Below, one piece after another: positions 27,694-36,127 of a stretch of DNA of 64,000 nucleotides; the stretch's first letter is position 1, and the number at the start of each line of letters is the position of its first letter. The notes below the pieces were generated by a model. It did not search any database. It saw only the letters and a list, made by a program, of their open reading frames with translations, and was not told where the DNA came from. The stretch is from Chengkuizengella sp. SCS-71B (GTDB lineage: Bacteria; Bacillota; Bacilli; Paenibacillales; KCTC-33759), in the NCBI RefSeq assembly GCF_040100845.1, contig NZ_JAZHSH010000001.1, positions 2,026,001 through 2,090,000 on the forward strand. Direction: 5' to 3'. A program made the position numbers and the translations under genes.

Positions 27694-28003
27694 TATAACT
27701 AAGAATTTATAAAATTTCAAATTCTAAGTTTCAACAAAAACTACCTCTAAAGAAAACTCGATGATTGGCAAGTCTAGACGAAGGCAGAATCGTTAGTTGC
27801 CCTTATACTATCTACATTTTAATTATTTAATTTATGATAGTGTAAAGAAGAATTCGGCTACCACCTCGAGAGACTCCGATAGGAGTTTTCGTTCTAATTT
27901 TATATTTTAAGTTTAAATTTTTTTTGCAATTACATCTACATATAACATCACAAATTCTTCTCATGAGAATAGGATACATATTAATTATATGAAAGGGGAA
28001 TTT
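27694..28003 (+). other. Intergenic stretch with possible stem-loops
   Basis: No gene is convincing here. CTTATACTATC (27801-27811) can pair with GATAGTGTAAAG (27836-27847), and GGCAA/TTGCC flank the block before it. ACTCCGATAGGAGT (27879-27892 area) is a near-perfect palindrome. The last 30 bases hold the AAGGGG ribosome site of the ferritin-like gene. Confidence 0.3.
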
Positions 28004-28633
28004 ATGATGAACCAAAATGTAAATCGCAAGTTCCAAAAAAGTTATAGAGAAGTTTCGAATACACCTTCATATACACAGGGTGTTATTTATAATAATCAAT
28101 ACATCAATCCGTATCAGTTTACAATGGCCCATCCTTTAGAAAATTCACAACCTAATCTTCATCCCTCAAACAGTCAATTTGTTCGTAATACTCAACAAAT
28201 GATAGAAGAACCGATACAAATTCCTGAGCAAGGATTATGCAAGCAATTATTTACAGCAATTTATAAAGCTATTGTAGGTGAAGCGACTGCGATAGATTTT
28301 TATACTAGGTTAGTTAAATTGGCCCCAGATCAAAAACATAAAGCTGACATACTTCATGCTTTAGAGGATGAAAAAAAACATTTAAAAAACTTTACAGCCT
28401 TATATACAAAATTAACAGGTCAAATCCCAATATACACTGTAGAACCAGTGCAATTTGAATCTTACAAGGAAGGCTTAGAAATGGCTTATAGGAATGAATT
28501 AGAAGCATATGAAGATTATCGAGATGTTTATCTCATGACACAGGATTTGAAAGTAAGAGATGTTTTTTTACTTGGGTATACGGATGAAATAGAACATGCA
28601 ATTAGGTTTGGATTTTTAAAGCAATCGCTTTAA
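28004..28633 (+). CDS. Ferritin-like (rubrerythrin-type) domain protein
   Basis: 209 residues from the ATGATG at 28004, preceded by GAAAGGGG. The first ~75 residues are a polar Asn/Gln/Pro-rich tail (contains YQFTMAHPL). Residues ~80-205 form a four-helix ferritin-like bundle: AIVGEATAIDFYTRLVK, ILHALEDEKKHLKNF, RNELEAYEDYRDVYL and GYTDEIEHAIRF. Glu/His pairs (GEA, EDEKKH, ELEAYED, DEIEH) are at the positions of the di-iron ligands. Similar proteins occur in spore formers. A role in iron or peroxide handling, perhaps spore-associated, is inferred. Confidence 0.75.
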   Translation: MMNQNVNRKFQKSYREVSNTPSYTQGVIYNNQYINPYQFTMAHPLENSQPNLHPSNSQFVRNTQQMIEEPIQIPEQGLCKQLFTAIYKAIVGEATAIDFYTRLVKLAPDQKHKADILHALEDEKKHLKNFTALYTKLTGQIPIYTVEPVQFESYKEGLEMAYRNELEAYEDYRDVYLMTQDLKVRDVFLLGYTDEIEHAIRFGFLKQSL

Positions 28634-28719
28634 AAAAATATAGTATGAATTCAGATGGAAATACTCTAAAATGATAATAAAGTATACCTATAAATGGGAA
28701 ATCATAAGGAGGTTATTAT

Positions 28720-29697
28720 TTGTCTGATCATGCTATCGTTGTTCAAAATTTGGTGAAGACCTTTAAAGGAGATGTGAAAGCAATTCAAGACATATCCTTT
28801 GAGGTTAGGGAAGGGGAGTTCTTTGCATTTTTAGGACCTAATGGTGCAGGGAAATCAACAACGATACAAGTGCTTACAACCTTACTTAATCCAACTTCTG
28901 GCAGTGCAGTTGTATCAGGATTCGATGTAGAGAAAGACCCATTCTCCATTCGAAGAAAAATCGGTGTTGCCTTACAAGAAACAGGAATAGATCCTTCCCT
29001 TACTGGAAGGGAATTATTACACTTGCAAGCAAGATTGTTTGGCTTTTCAAAGTCAGATGCAATAAAACGTGCTCAAGAATTATTAGAATTAATAAACTTA
29101 TCAGATGATGCAGATCGTAAAGTTGGAAAATATTCAGGAGGTATGCGTAGACGATTAGATTTGTCACTGTGTCTTGTTCATCGACCTGAAATCCTTTTTT
29201 TAGATGAGCCAACAACGGGTTTAGATCCATATAATAGAAATGCGATTTGGGACGAAATACGAACTTTGAATCGAGAGTTTGGAACCACTATTTTTTTAAC
29301 AACACAGTATTTAGAAGAAGCTGATCAATTAGCTGATAGAATCTCTATCATTAACAAGGGTGAAATCGTTGCCTCAGGAACTTCACAACAATTGAAAAAA
29401 ACGGTAGGTATGGATGTAATTGAATTAACTTTTCATCAAATAGAAGATGCAGTAAAAGCAAAAGATGTACTAACTCCATGGATGAAAGATTTTAGACTGA
29501 CTAATGAAGAACTAACTGTTTATGTAGATAACGGTGCAGATTTTCTACCTGAAATGGTTCGAAAATTAGACGGAGAAGGCATTCCCCCTGTAAGTTTGAA
29601 TTTAGCACCGCCGACTCTCGATGATGTATTTTTACAGGTGACAGGGGATCATCTAGAAGAGAAGGGAAACAGACAGGAAGGGGTGATGTCTAAATGA
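28720..29697 (+). CDS. ABC exporter ATPase (DrrA-like)
   Basis: 325 residues from TTG 28720, with AAGGAGG seven bases upstream. Walker A GPNGAGKST, Q-loop (ALQETGID), signature YSGGMRRRLDLSL, Walker B ILFLDEPTTGLDP and the H-loop region are all present, the H-loop with a Gln substitution (TTQYLEEAD) that is normal for the DrrA subfamily. A C-terminal extension (about 230-310) is also DrrA-like. It energises export of a drug or lipid with the permease at 29694, overlapping it by 4 nt. Confidence 0.93.
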   Translation: MSDHAIVVQNLVKTFKGDVKAIQDISFEVREGEFFAFLGPNGAGKSTTIQVLTTLLNPTSGSAVVSGFDVEKDPFSIRRKIGVALQETGIDPSLTGRELLHLQARLFGFSKSDAIKRAQELLELINLSDDADRKVGKYSGGMRRRLDLSLCLVHRPEILFLDEPTTGLDPYNRNAIWDEIRTLNREFGTTIFLTTQYLEEADQLADRISIINKGEIVASGTSQQLKKTVGMDVIELTFHQIEDAVKAKDVLTPWMKDFRLTNEELTVYVDNGADFLPEMVRKLDGEGIPPVSLNLAPPTLDDVFLQVTGDHLEEKGNRQEGVMSK

Positions 29698-30479
29698 ATC
29701 CAACCTCTAATTTTATTGTTGATACATATTTAATGACCAAACGAAGTACAATTGCTATTTTCCGAAATCCGTTTATATTCATACCTAATATCATCATTAG
29801 TTTATTTTTTTTAGTCGTGTACCAAGCGGGTCTAAGTGGAATTTCGAATATTCCTGCCTTTGATGGAGCTAGTTATCTAGCTTTTATTTTACCTGTATCC
29901 ATAGTAAGTGGAGCTATAGGCGGGTCTGGAGGAGCAGGACAATCATTAGTACGTGATTTAGAAAATGGATATTTTTCAAGGCTATTACTAACTCCAACCT
30001 CAAGAATAGCCATCGTATTAGGTCCAATAATAGCTGGGATGATTCAATTATTTATTCAAACGGTATTAATTTTATTAGTAGGTTTATTGATGGGATTAGA
30101 AATAGCTGCTGGGTTTGGGGGAGCGATCGTTGTTATATTATTAGCTGCTGGGTTTGGATTAGCGTTTGCAGGATATTCTGTGGCTTTTGCTTTGAAAACG
30201 AAGGATGCTCAGGCTTCGCAAGCAGGAACTTTTGTTTTTTTTCCACTAATTTTTTTAAGTACAACATTTGTTCCTTATGAACTCATTGAAGCAGATTGGT
30301 TAAAGTTTGTTTCTAAAATAAATCCAACTACATACATTTTTGATGGAATGCGCTCTGTATTAATTGATGGGTGGGAAGCTGAGCCGTTGCTGTATGCAGC
30401 GTTAGTGATTGTATTGATTTGTTCCATTACGATAACATTTGCATCTCTTAGTGCGAAAAAAGCAGTAAGTCGTGATTAG
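29694..30479 (+). CDS. ABC-2 type exporter permease (DrrB-like)
   Basis: 261 residues, six predicted membrane helices. Family marks include an N-terminal amphipathic segment (TYLMTKRSTIAIFRNPFIF), RDLENGYFSRLLLTPTSR and, near the end, INPTTYIFDGMRSVLIDGW. The ATGA overlap with the ATPase gene makes a two-gene exporter. The substrate is unknown, and no biosynthetic genes are adjacent. Confidence 0.92.
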   Translation: MNPTSNFIVDTYLMTKRSTIAIFRNPFIFIPNIIISLFFLVVYQAGLSGISNIPAFDGASYLAFILPVSIVSGAIGGSGGAGQSLVRDLENGYFSRLLLTPTSRIAIVLGPIIAGMIQLFIQTVLILLVGLLMGLEIAAGFGGAIVVILLAAGFGLAFAGYSVAFALKTKDAQASQAGTFVFFPLIFLSTTFVPYELIEADWLKFVSKINPTTYIFDGMRSVLIDGWEAEPLLYAALVIVLICSITITFASLSAKKAVSRD

Positions 30480-30566
30480 AAAACAAAAATGAGGTTGTGG
30501 TATGATAAGGTTTGGTGAATTAATAAAGAATAACGATATAAAGATAATAAAAGATGAGGTGTTATC

Positions 30567-30908
30567 ATGAAAGATTGGAAGGAAATTACTACGTTAGAGG
30601 AATGGAAAAGTTATTTTGATGGTTCAAGAGAAAATCCTTTTGTAATTTTAAAACATAGTACGACGTGCCCTGTAAGCTCAAACGGTTTGAGTGAGTTTGA
30701 AAAATACTTAAAAACTAACCCAAATGGAGAAGTGGAATATTTAATGGTGAAGGTCATCGAATCAAGACCTGTATCTAATCAGATTGCTGAAGATCTAAAT
30801 GTGAAGCATGAATCTCCACAGGTGATTTATGTGAAAAATCGAGAACCTTACTGGAATGCATCCCATTGGTCCATAACAGAAGAACACATGAAAGCAGTGT
30901 TGGATTAA
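30567..30908 (+). CDS. ytxJ: Bacillithiol system redox-active protein YtxJ
   Basis: 113 residues with a thioredoxin fold: FVILKHSTTCPVSSNGLSEF carries a single-Cys TCPVS active site, followed by SPQVIYVKN with the cis-Pro. YtxJ is a monothiol bacilliredoxin-like protein thought to act in de-bacillithiolation in Firmicutes. GAGGTG precedes the ATG. The gene stands alone and is followed by a bidirectional terminator. Confidence 0.92.
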   Translation: MKDWKEITTLEEWKSYFDGSRENPFVILKHSTTCPVSSNGLSEFEKYLKTNPNGEVEYLMVKVIESRPVSNQIAEDLNVKHESPQVIYVKNREPYWNASHWSITEEHMKAVLD

Positions 30909-30930
30909 GTAATTAATATACATGAATGAT

Positions 30931-30971
30931 AAACCCACAAAATGGTTCTTGTTGAGGAATTTTGTGGGTTT
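30931..30971. terminator. Bidirectional terminator between ytxJ and ecsC-like gene
   Basis: AAACCCACAAAAT (30931-30943) pairs with ATTTTGTGGGTTT (30959-30971), 13 bp perfect, between convergent genes. Confidence 0.85.
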
Positions 30972-30976
30972 GTACA

Positions 30977-31702
30977 TTAGATTTCACTTTTTAATGTTCG
31001 CATTCGATAACAATTCATCGCAGTATCTCCAAGCTCCTGTATAAGTCCAAAATTAGCCCATGCTCCTACAACTGCACCTATACCAGGAAGCATTTGCAGC
31101 ATTTTTCTAAAGTCCAAAGAATCGCGATATTCTTGTTGGAATTTCTCCCAATCAATGCTATCAGGGTCATTGAATGTTTTTGCTGTTGAGTCCCAATTAT
31201 GGATGCTGCTTAATGTTTTTAATCGGTGATCATAGCCAGAAAAAGCTAATTGAAAAATGTTAAGGATGTATAATCTTTCATGAAAATATTTCGTATTATA
31301 CCCATAAATATGAGCTAATTCAAATAGTAGCTTCATTTTGATCGATAGAAGCGCTGGAAAATCTACCAATCCTAAAAAAATACCTCCAGCTCCTGTTCCT
31401 GCACCTTCAATCGCTCCTATTTTTTTATATTTTTTAATCCATTCCTCTGCTTTTTGATCCTTTATTTCTAAAGGTAATTCAGTAGCTATCACTTTCCCTT
31501 TAGGAGTAATGTCAACACCATAAATAATGGATTGTATCATACCTTTTATTGCTGCAGTAATTGTATCATGTGCTTTTTGGGGGATTTTTTGATTTATTTT
31601 TTTTGATAAACCTCTAGAACTTCTTTCTAAAATTCCAGGTTTTTTTTGTAATTGAAGGATCCATTGCTGCAGCTTTAAATTTATTTGTTCTTCATATGTC
31701 AT
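30977..31702 (-). CDS. EcsC-family protein
   Basis: 241 residues. Typical EcsC features are present: an N-terminal helical KINQKIPQKAHDTITAAIKG segment, a glycine-rich hydrophobic stretch GAIEGAGTGAGGIFLGLVDFPALLSIKMKLLFELAHIYGY (read as adjacent blocks), and LPGIGAVVGAWANFGL near the C-terminus. In B. subtilis EcsC is encoded with the EcsAB transporter, but its function is unclear and it is found alone in many genomes. Here it is not next to ecsAB. Confidence 0.85.
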   Translation of the reverse strand: MTYEEQINLKLQQWILQLQKKPGILERSSRGLSKKINQKIPQKAHDTITAAIKGMIQSIIYGVDITPKGKVIATELPLEIKDQKAEEWIKKYKKIGAIEGAGTGAGGIFLGLVDFPALLSIKMKLLFELAHIYGYNTKYFHERLYILNIFQLAFSGYDHRLKTLSSIHNWDSTAKTFNDPDSIDWEKFQQEYRDSLDFRKMLQMLPGIGAVVGAWANFGLIQELGDTAMNCYRMRTLKSEI

Positions 31703-31895
31703 GTAATCAACTACCTTTCTTTATAAAATATAACTCAACAAAAATCTACGTATTTTATTAACTTATTGTAACACTATTTATTAAAATCTTAGAAGCATAA
31801 ATATGGTTCCTATTACCATCTTGACAGTTTGTATCTTTTCCTTCATATTTCAATATAGAACACAAAAAAATAAAATAATTAAAAGTGGTGAAGTG

Positions 31896-32933
31896 ATGTT
31901 TAGGTCAAAAATAGATCAAAAATATGTTGAAGAAATACTATTGAAGTTACTATCAACTCCTAGTCCTAGTGGATTTTGTCATGATATTATGAAGAAAGTA
32001 GAGGAAGAAGTTTTAAAACTTGGATTCTCTTTTGAAAAAACGAATAAAGGAAATGGTTTAATTACGATTCAAGGTGCGACAGATCAGTGTCTTGGTTTAT
32101 CTGCTCATGTAGATACTTTGGGTGCCATGGTACGTTCTATTACTGGAGAAGGAACTTTAAAACTTACACTTATCGGTGGATATATGTTGAATGCAATTGA
32201 AGGTGAGTATTGTAAAATCCATACACGAGATGGACGTGTATATGATGGAACGATTCTAACGACCCATCCATCCGTTCATGTATACAAAGATGCAAGAGAT
32301 ATGAAACGTGAAGATAAGAATATGGAAGTTCGTATTGATGAGATCGTACATTCTAAATCAGATGTAGAAGAATTAGGAATTTGTGTTGGGGATTTTATCT
32401 CTTTTGATGCTAGACCAAAATTATTTGAAAATGGATTTATTAAATCAAGACATTTGGATGATAAAGCAAGTGTAGCGGCTTTATTCGGATTTATGGAATT
32501 GATGAAAAGAGAGAATATTCAACCAGAAAAAACAATTAAAATCTTCATTACCACATACGAGGAAGTAGGACATGGAGCAGCCTTCATCCCTCAAGATATT
32601 GAAGAATTCATTGCGATTGACATGGGGGCTATTGGAGACGATTTATCTTGCTCAGAATTAGATGTTTCCATTTGCGCTAAAGATTCGTCAGGCCCATATG
32701 ACTATGATATGACTAGCAAATTAATCGAATTAGCTAAAGAAGAGGAAATTGATTATGTTGTAGACATCTATCCACAATATGGTTCTGATGCTTCCGCAGC
32801 ATTAAACGGAGGAAATGACATACGAGCTGCTTTAATTGGTCCTGGTGTACATGCATCACATAGTATGGAACGTACTCATATGAACGCTATTATCAATACA
32901 GGTGCATTAATTTCTGCCTATGTTTTAAAATAA
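31896..32933 (+). CDS. M42-family metallopeptidase (glutamyl aminopeptidase-like)
   Basis: 345 residues from ATG 31896 (MFRSKIDQKYVEEILLKLLSTPSPSG). Upstream in-frame codons from 31803 encode a hydrophobic stretch without a ribosome site. The metal ligands are visible: His in SAHVDTLGA, Asp in RHLDDKAS, Glu-Glu in TTYEEVGHGA, Asp in AIDMGA, and His in HASHSMERTH. M42 enzymes are cytoplasmic tetrahedral aminopeptidases that trim peptides from the N-terminus. The length is usual. It is monocistronic. Confidence 0.92.
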   Translation: MFRSKIDQKYVEEILLKLLSTPSPSGFCHDIMKKVEEEVLKLGFSFEKTNKGNGLITIQGATDQCLGLSAHVDTLGAMVRSITGEGTLKLTLIGGYMLNAIEGEYCKIHTRDGRVYDGTILTTHPSVHVYKDARDMKREDKNMEVRIDEIVHSKSDVEELGICVGDFISFDARPKLFENGFIKSRHLDDKASVAALFGFMELMKRENIQPEKTIKIFITTYEEVGHGAAFIPQDIEEFIAIDMGAIGDDLSCSELDVSICAKDSSGPYDYDMTSKLIELAKEEEIDYVVDIYPQYGSDASAALNGGNDIRAALIGPGVHASHSMERTHMNAIINTGALISAYVLK

Positions 32934-33048
32934 TTCATACAATTTACATAATTTCACTTTGAATGATGAAACTTTTTTCATAGAATTACGTTTAATAATT
33001 ATGAATTGAAGTAATTTATTTGAAAAAAAGAAAAAGGGAGGGGATTTT

Positions 33049-34620
33049 GTGAAAAGAAATAAAGTCTTTTCATTTGCCGGGGTATTTGTTCTGCTATTGG
33101 GAATCATACTTACTGGTTGTCAATCTGTTGGAGGAGTAGACATAAACAAAGCACTTATATCACAGTTAGATGTATCTACATATGAAGGTTCTGGGGAATA
33201 TTCTTTCGAATTTATTGTTGATGAAAGTGTAGAACTATCAGAAGATGAGGAAAAAGTTTTAGAATATGTAAATAATGTGAAATTAGTAATCGATAATATT
33301 AAATCTGAAGATGCATTTAAACAATCTATGAAAGGATCTTTACAGTTACCTGTATTGGAAGACATTCCTTTTGAATTAGTTTTGAATCAGCATTATAGTG
33401 AACTTAATTACACATTTTTAATTGATGGTATTGAAAAACCAATTCATTTGGGATTAGATTCAATAGAAGAAATTTCTAATGAATCATTTGATTCGTTATC
33501 TGATCTTGAAGATTTTCAACAAACGAGCATAGACTTGCAAAAACTTATTGCTGATTTTATTCTTAGCAACTCACCGAACCCATCAACTGTTACGGTTGAT
33601 AGTGTAGAAGAGGAAATCAATGGGGAAGATGTTGATTTAAAGAAAGTTCATATTAAAATCGATGGCAGTGAATTGCTACCTTTATTGGTAGAAACGATTC
33701 AAAACATGTTTGAAGATGAAGAGAAACTAAAGCAATTAATTACAGAATTGTATGATTTATATATGCCAATTATGGAATCTGTAATGACAGAAGAAGATCT
33801 ATTGGATCCTAGCATGCAATTGATGTTAAATAAAGATCTAGCTATTGAGTACCTCTATACAACATTAATAACTGAAGTTAAACCTTTTGTAGAAGAATTA
33901 GATTCGATGTTAGAGGAATTTAATAACGATCCAATTTTAAACGCTATTTTCAGCGAAGAAAATTATTTAACATTGGATTTATACGTGGATAAAGATTTAA
34001 ACATTCGCAAAGAAGCAATGGAATTAGTCATTCAACCTGAAATGGAAGAGTTTTCTGCAATTAAAGGATTTAAATTTTATGGTGAAAATGAAATGTGGAA
34101 TATAGATGGAGATGTAGAAATAGACGAAATTGATACTACGAATGCAATAAACATTATGGATATAGAAAATGCTTCTTCTCCTGCGTTTTTGTTTAAAGAA
34201 ATGGATAAAACATCTTCTTTATATCAATTGTTAAGTTTAATGGAACTGAATCAAATGGAAGTTTTATTGTATCCTCAGGATGATAAAGAGCTAGCGCATC
34301 TTTATGATGAGCCATTTGTAGAAAATGGAGTAACTTATGCACCATTACGTTATGTTTCTAATGAATTGGATGCTAGTGTGAAATGGGATGGAGATACTAA
34401 ACAGATTAACATTGTTGACAACATAACGGGTAAAGAACTTGTTTTTGCAATTGACAACAATGAAGTGTTGGTAGATGGTGAAGCTGTTCAACTGGAAACA
34501 AACGTAATTATTATTGATGGAAAATCCTTTGTACCGCTTAGATTTATTGTAGAGAATTTAGATAGTGAAATTTATTATGACAATGATATAAAACGTATTA
34601 CGATAACAAAAGAATATTAA
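33049..34620 (+). CDS. Lipoprotein with C-terminal copper-amine-oxidase-N-like stalk domain
   Basis: 523 residues from GTG 33049, preceded by GGGAGGGG. A lipoprotein signal ends in the lipobox LTGC with Cys24. The middle part (about 40-385) is acidic and unassigned. It is rich in Glu/Asp and has a repeating beta pattern similar to secreted Bacillales proteins of unknown role. The last 105 residues hold two stalk-type modules (YAPLRYVSNELDASVKWDG and FVPLRFIVENLDSEIYYD), the copper amine oxidase N1 domain often used to attach proteins to the cell envelope. The product is thus anchored on the outer face of the membrane. Its function is unknown. Confidence 0.85.
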   Translation: MKRNKVFSFAGVFVLLLGIILTGCQSVGGVDINKALISQLDVSTYEGSGEYSFEFIVDESVELSEDEEKVLEYVNNVKLVIDNIKSEDAFKQSMKGSLQLPVLEDIPFELVLNQHYSELNYTFLIDGIEKPIHLGLDSIEEISNESFDSLSDLEDFQQTSIDLQKLIADFILSNSPNPSTVTVDSVEEEINGEDVDLKKVHIKIDGSELLPLLVETIQNMFEDEEKLKQLITELYDLYMPIMESVMTEEDLLDPSMQLMLNKDLAIEYLYTTLITEVKPFVEELDSMLEEFNNDPILNAIFSEENYLTLDLYVDKDLNIRKEAMELVIQPEMEEFSAIKGFKFYGENEMWNIDGDVEIDEIDTTNAINIMDIENASSPAFLFKEMDKTSSLYQLLSLMELNQMEVLLYPQDDKELAHLYDEPFVENGVTYAPLRYVSNELDASVKWDGDTKQINIVDNITGKELVFAIDNNEVLVDGEAVQLETNVIIIDGKSFVPLRFIVENLDSEIYYDNDIKRITITKEY

Positions 34621-34640
34621 AAAAAACAAAATAGAAAACG

Positions 34641-34672
34641 GGTATTGGTGATTTACACCAATACCTTTTTTT
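34641..34672 (+). terminator. Terminator after the lipoprotein gene
   Basis: GGTATTGGTG (34641-34650) pairs perfectly with CACCAATACC (34656-34665), followed by T7. Confidence 0.88.
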
Positions 34673-34731
34673 GTTTGCTTAAATCTCAATATTCAACTTA
34701 ATAACTTCCTTAAATTGAATGGACATGGAGT

Positions 34732-34950
34732 GAATACATTGGAACTTAGAAAAAGCGATATCTGAGTTGAGAATTAATTTATGATGTCGGAGCAATTGTA
34801 TTTTATTTAAAAGCAATTTGTTGGCAAATACCAGACTTTTCTGTGCAAAAGTATATAAAACAGTTAGAAAACGTGCATGAGAAAATCAAAGAGAAAGGTT
34901 TTATAGAAGCAAGGTCACATCGGTTTTTGATTGTAGCTCAGAAAGAATAG
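34732..34950 (+). pseudogene. Relic of a class I SAM-dependent methyltransferase, C-terminal part
   Basis: From 34771 the frame reads ELIYDVGAIVFYLKAICWQ, PDFSVQKYIKQLENVHEKI and SHRFLIVAQKE before the stop at 34950, the usual C-terminus of a family of Bacillales methyltransferases. Just upstream, another frame encodes IHWNLEKAISELR, which also fits the family. A frameshift therefore lies near 34770 and no N-terminal SAM-binding domain remains. It is a decayed gene. Confidence 0.7.
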
Positions 34951-34958
34951 TTAAAATG

Positions 34959-34990
34959 AAAAAGTTGTCCTGTTATAGGGCAACTTTTTT
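34959..34990 (+). terminator. Terminator of the methyltransferase relic
   Basis: AAAAAGTTG pairs with CAACTTTTT (stem extended by CC/GG) and is followed by T's. It survived the decay of the gene. Confidence 0.72.
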
Positions 34991-35103
34991 AGCGTTGGTT
35001 GATCTTAATTCATTAGCAAATGGTATTCATAAACTACCTACTGAATTGTGATAAGATAGATTAATATAAATCATAGAGAGAAATGAATTAGGAGGGAATC
35101 ATT

Positions 35104-35730
35104 TTGACAACAACCAAACTATATATCACCAGACACGGTCAAACAGAATGGAATTTAGAAAAAAGAATGCAGGGTCATAAAGATTCTCCATTAACTTCGT
35201 TAGGGATTCAACAAGCAGAATGGTTAGGAGAGTCATTGAATGATACAACGATTGATATTATTTATGCTAGTTCAAGTGGAAGAACAAGAAAAACAGCCGA
35301 GCTTGTTAGGAATCAAAGAGACATAGAGATTATTCAAGCAGATGTATTAAGAGAAATAAATATGGGAGAGTGGGAAGGTCAGGTAATTAGTGAACTTGAA
35401 CAAAAATATCCAGAACAACACCATGCATTTTGGAAAACACCCCATTTATATGAACCAATAGGAGGAGAAAGTTTTCAAGATTTGCATAATCGGGTAATCC
35501 CGTTTGTAAAGGATATTTTATCAAAACATGAAGGGAAAACGATATTAATTGTAACTCATGGCCTTACATTAAAAACTATTATGTCTTACTTTGAAAAAAA
35601 AGAGTTGATTGATTTTTGGGATTCTCCACATATTTATCAAACTAGTCTTAGTATGGTAGAAATAGATGAACAGAATGAAGCTTTCATTCGTTTATATGGG
35701 GATACTTCTCATTATAAGGAATTGGCTTGA
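35104..35730 (+). CDS. Histidine phosphatase family protein (PhoE/GpmB-like)
   Basis: 208 residues from TTG 35104 with TAGGAGGG upstream. The catalytic phosphohistidine lies in ITRHGQTEWN, and the second catalytic His in IVTHGLTL; REINMGEWEG and ASSSGRTRKTAEL complete the family pattern. Members include broad-specificity phosphatases and cofactor-dependent mutases; the short length fits a phosphatase such as PhoE rather than glycolytic mutase. A terminator follows. Confidence 0.9.
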   Translation: MTTTKLYITRHGQTEWNLEKRMQGHKDSPLTSLGIQQAEWLGESLNDTTIDIIYASSSGRTRKTAELVRNQRDIEIIQADVLREINMGEWEGQVISELEQKYPEQHHAFWKTPHLYEPIGGESFQDLHNRVIPFVKDILSKHEGKTILIVTHGLTLKTIMSYFEKKELIDFWDSPHIYQTSLSMVEIDEQNEAFIRLYGDTSHYKELA

Positions 35731-35790
35731 TATAAAAATCTGTTATTTTATAAATAGTATATAGATTTTAGGTTAATAATTTTCATGAAT

Positions 35791-35828
35791 AACCAAGTGT
35801 TTAACATTAGCACTTGGTTTTATTTATT
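35791..35828 (+). terminator. Terminator after the histidine phosphatase gene
   Basis: AACCAAGTG (35791-35799) pairs with CACTTGGTT (35811-35819), followed by a T-rich stretch. Confidence 0.78.
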
Positions 35829-35982
35829 TTGAAGACATCAAAAATCTATAGAATCAGAGTGATATTTTTTCTCTTATAAAATAATAGAGAATTTAATTTT
35901 TAAAAAGCGCTAAGTTAATATGTAAAATATCCCTTCAAAGCCAATTATATTTACTTGATTTAAATTCCACCTCATTTTATAT

Positions 35983-36032
35983 TTAACGTTATCTTAGTGT
36001 TTTCTTAATGTTATTTTAATGTTTAATTAATA
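35983..36032 (+). promoter_or_regulatory. Five 11-bp-spaced direct repeats, PhoP/WalR-type response-regulator site
   Basis: Hexamers TTAACG (35983), TTAGTG (35994), TTAATG (36005), TTAATG (36016) and TTAATA (36027) occur at exact 11-bp intervals with 5-bp spacers. PhoP boxes in Bacillus are TTAACA-like hexamers with this spacing, and WalR boxes (TGTWAH-N5-TGTWAH) share the period. It lies 96 bp before the RHS start codon. The rest of the 397-bp gap holds only the terminator at 35791 and the G9 tract. Confidence 0.65.
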
Positions 36033-36056
36033 TTGTAGAAGGAGAGTGGACAGATA

Positions 36057-36065
36057 GGGGGGGGG
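36057..36065 (+). repeat. G9 homopolymer in the RHS leader
   Basis: Nine consecutive G in an AT-rich leader, 62 bp before the ATG. Its position is between the direct repeats and the ribosome site. It is a candidate for length variation by slipped-strand mispairing. Confidence 0.6.
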
Positions 36066-36127
36066 TTATTACATAAGAATTACTAGGAAAATATCTAAGA
36101 ATATCATCTGGGAGGAATTTTTTATTC

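Noticed and set aside
27827..28036. 69-residue minus-strand frame with TPIGVSRGGS
   Set aside because: No ribosome site; it crosses the ferritin-like start and palindromic intergenic DNA.
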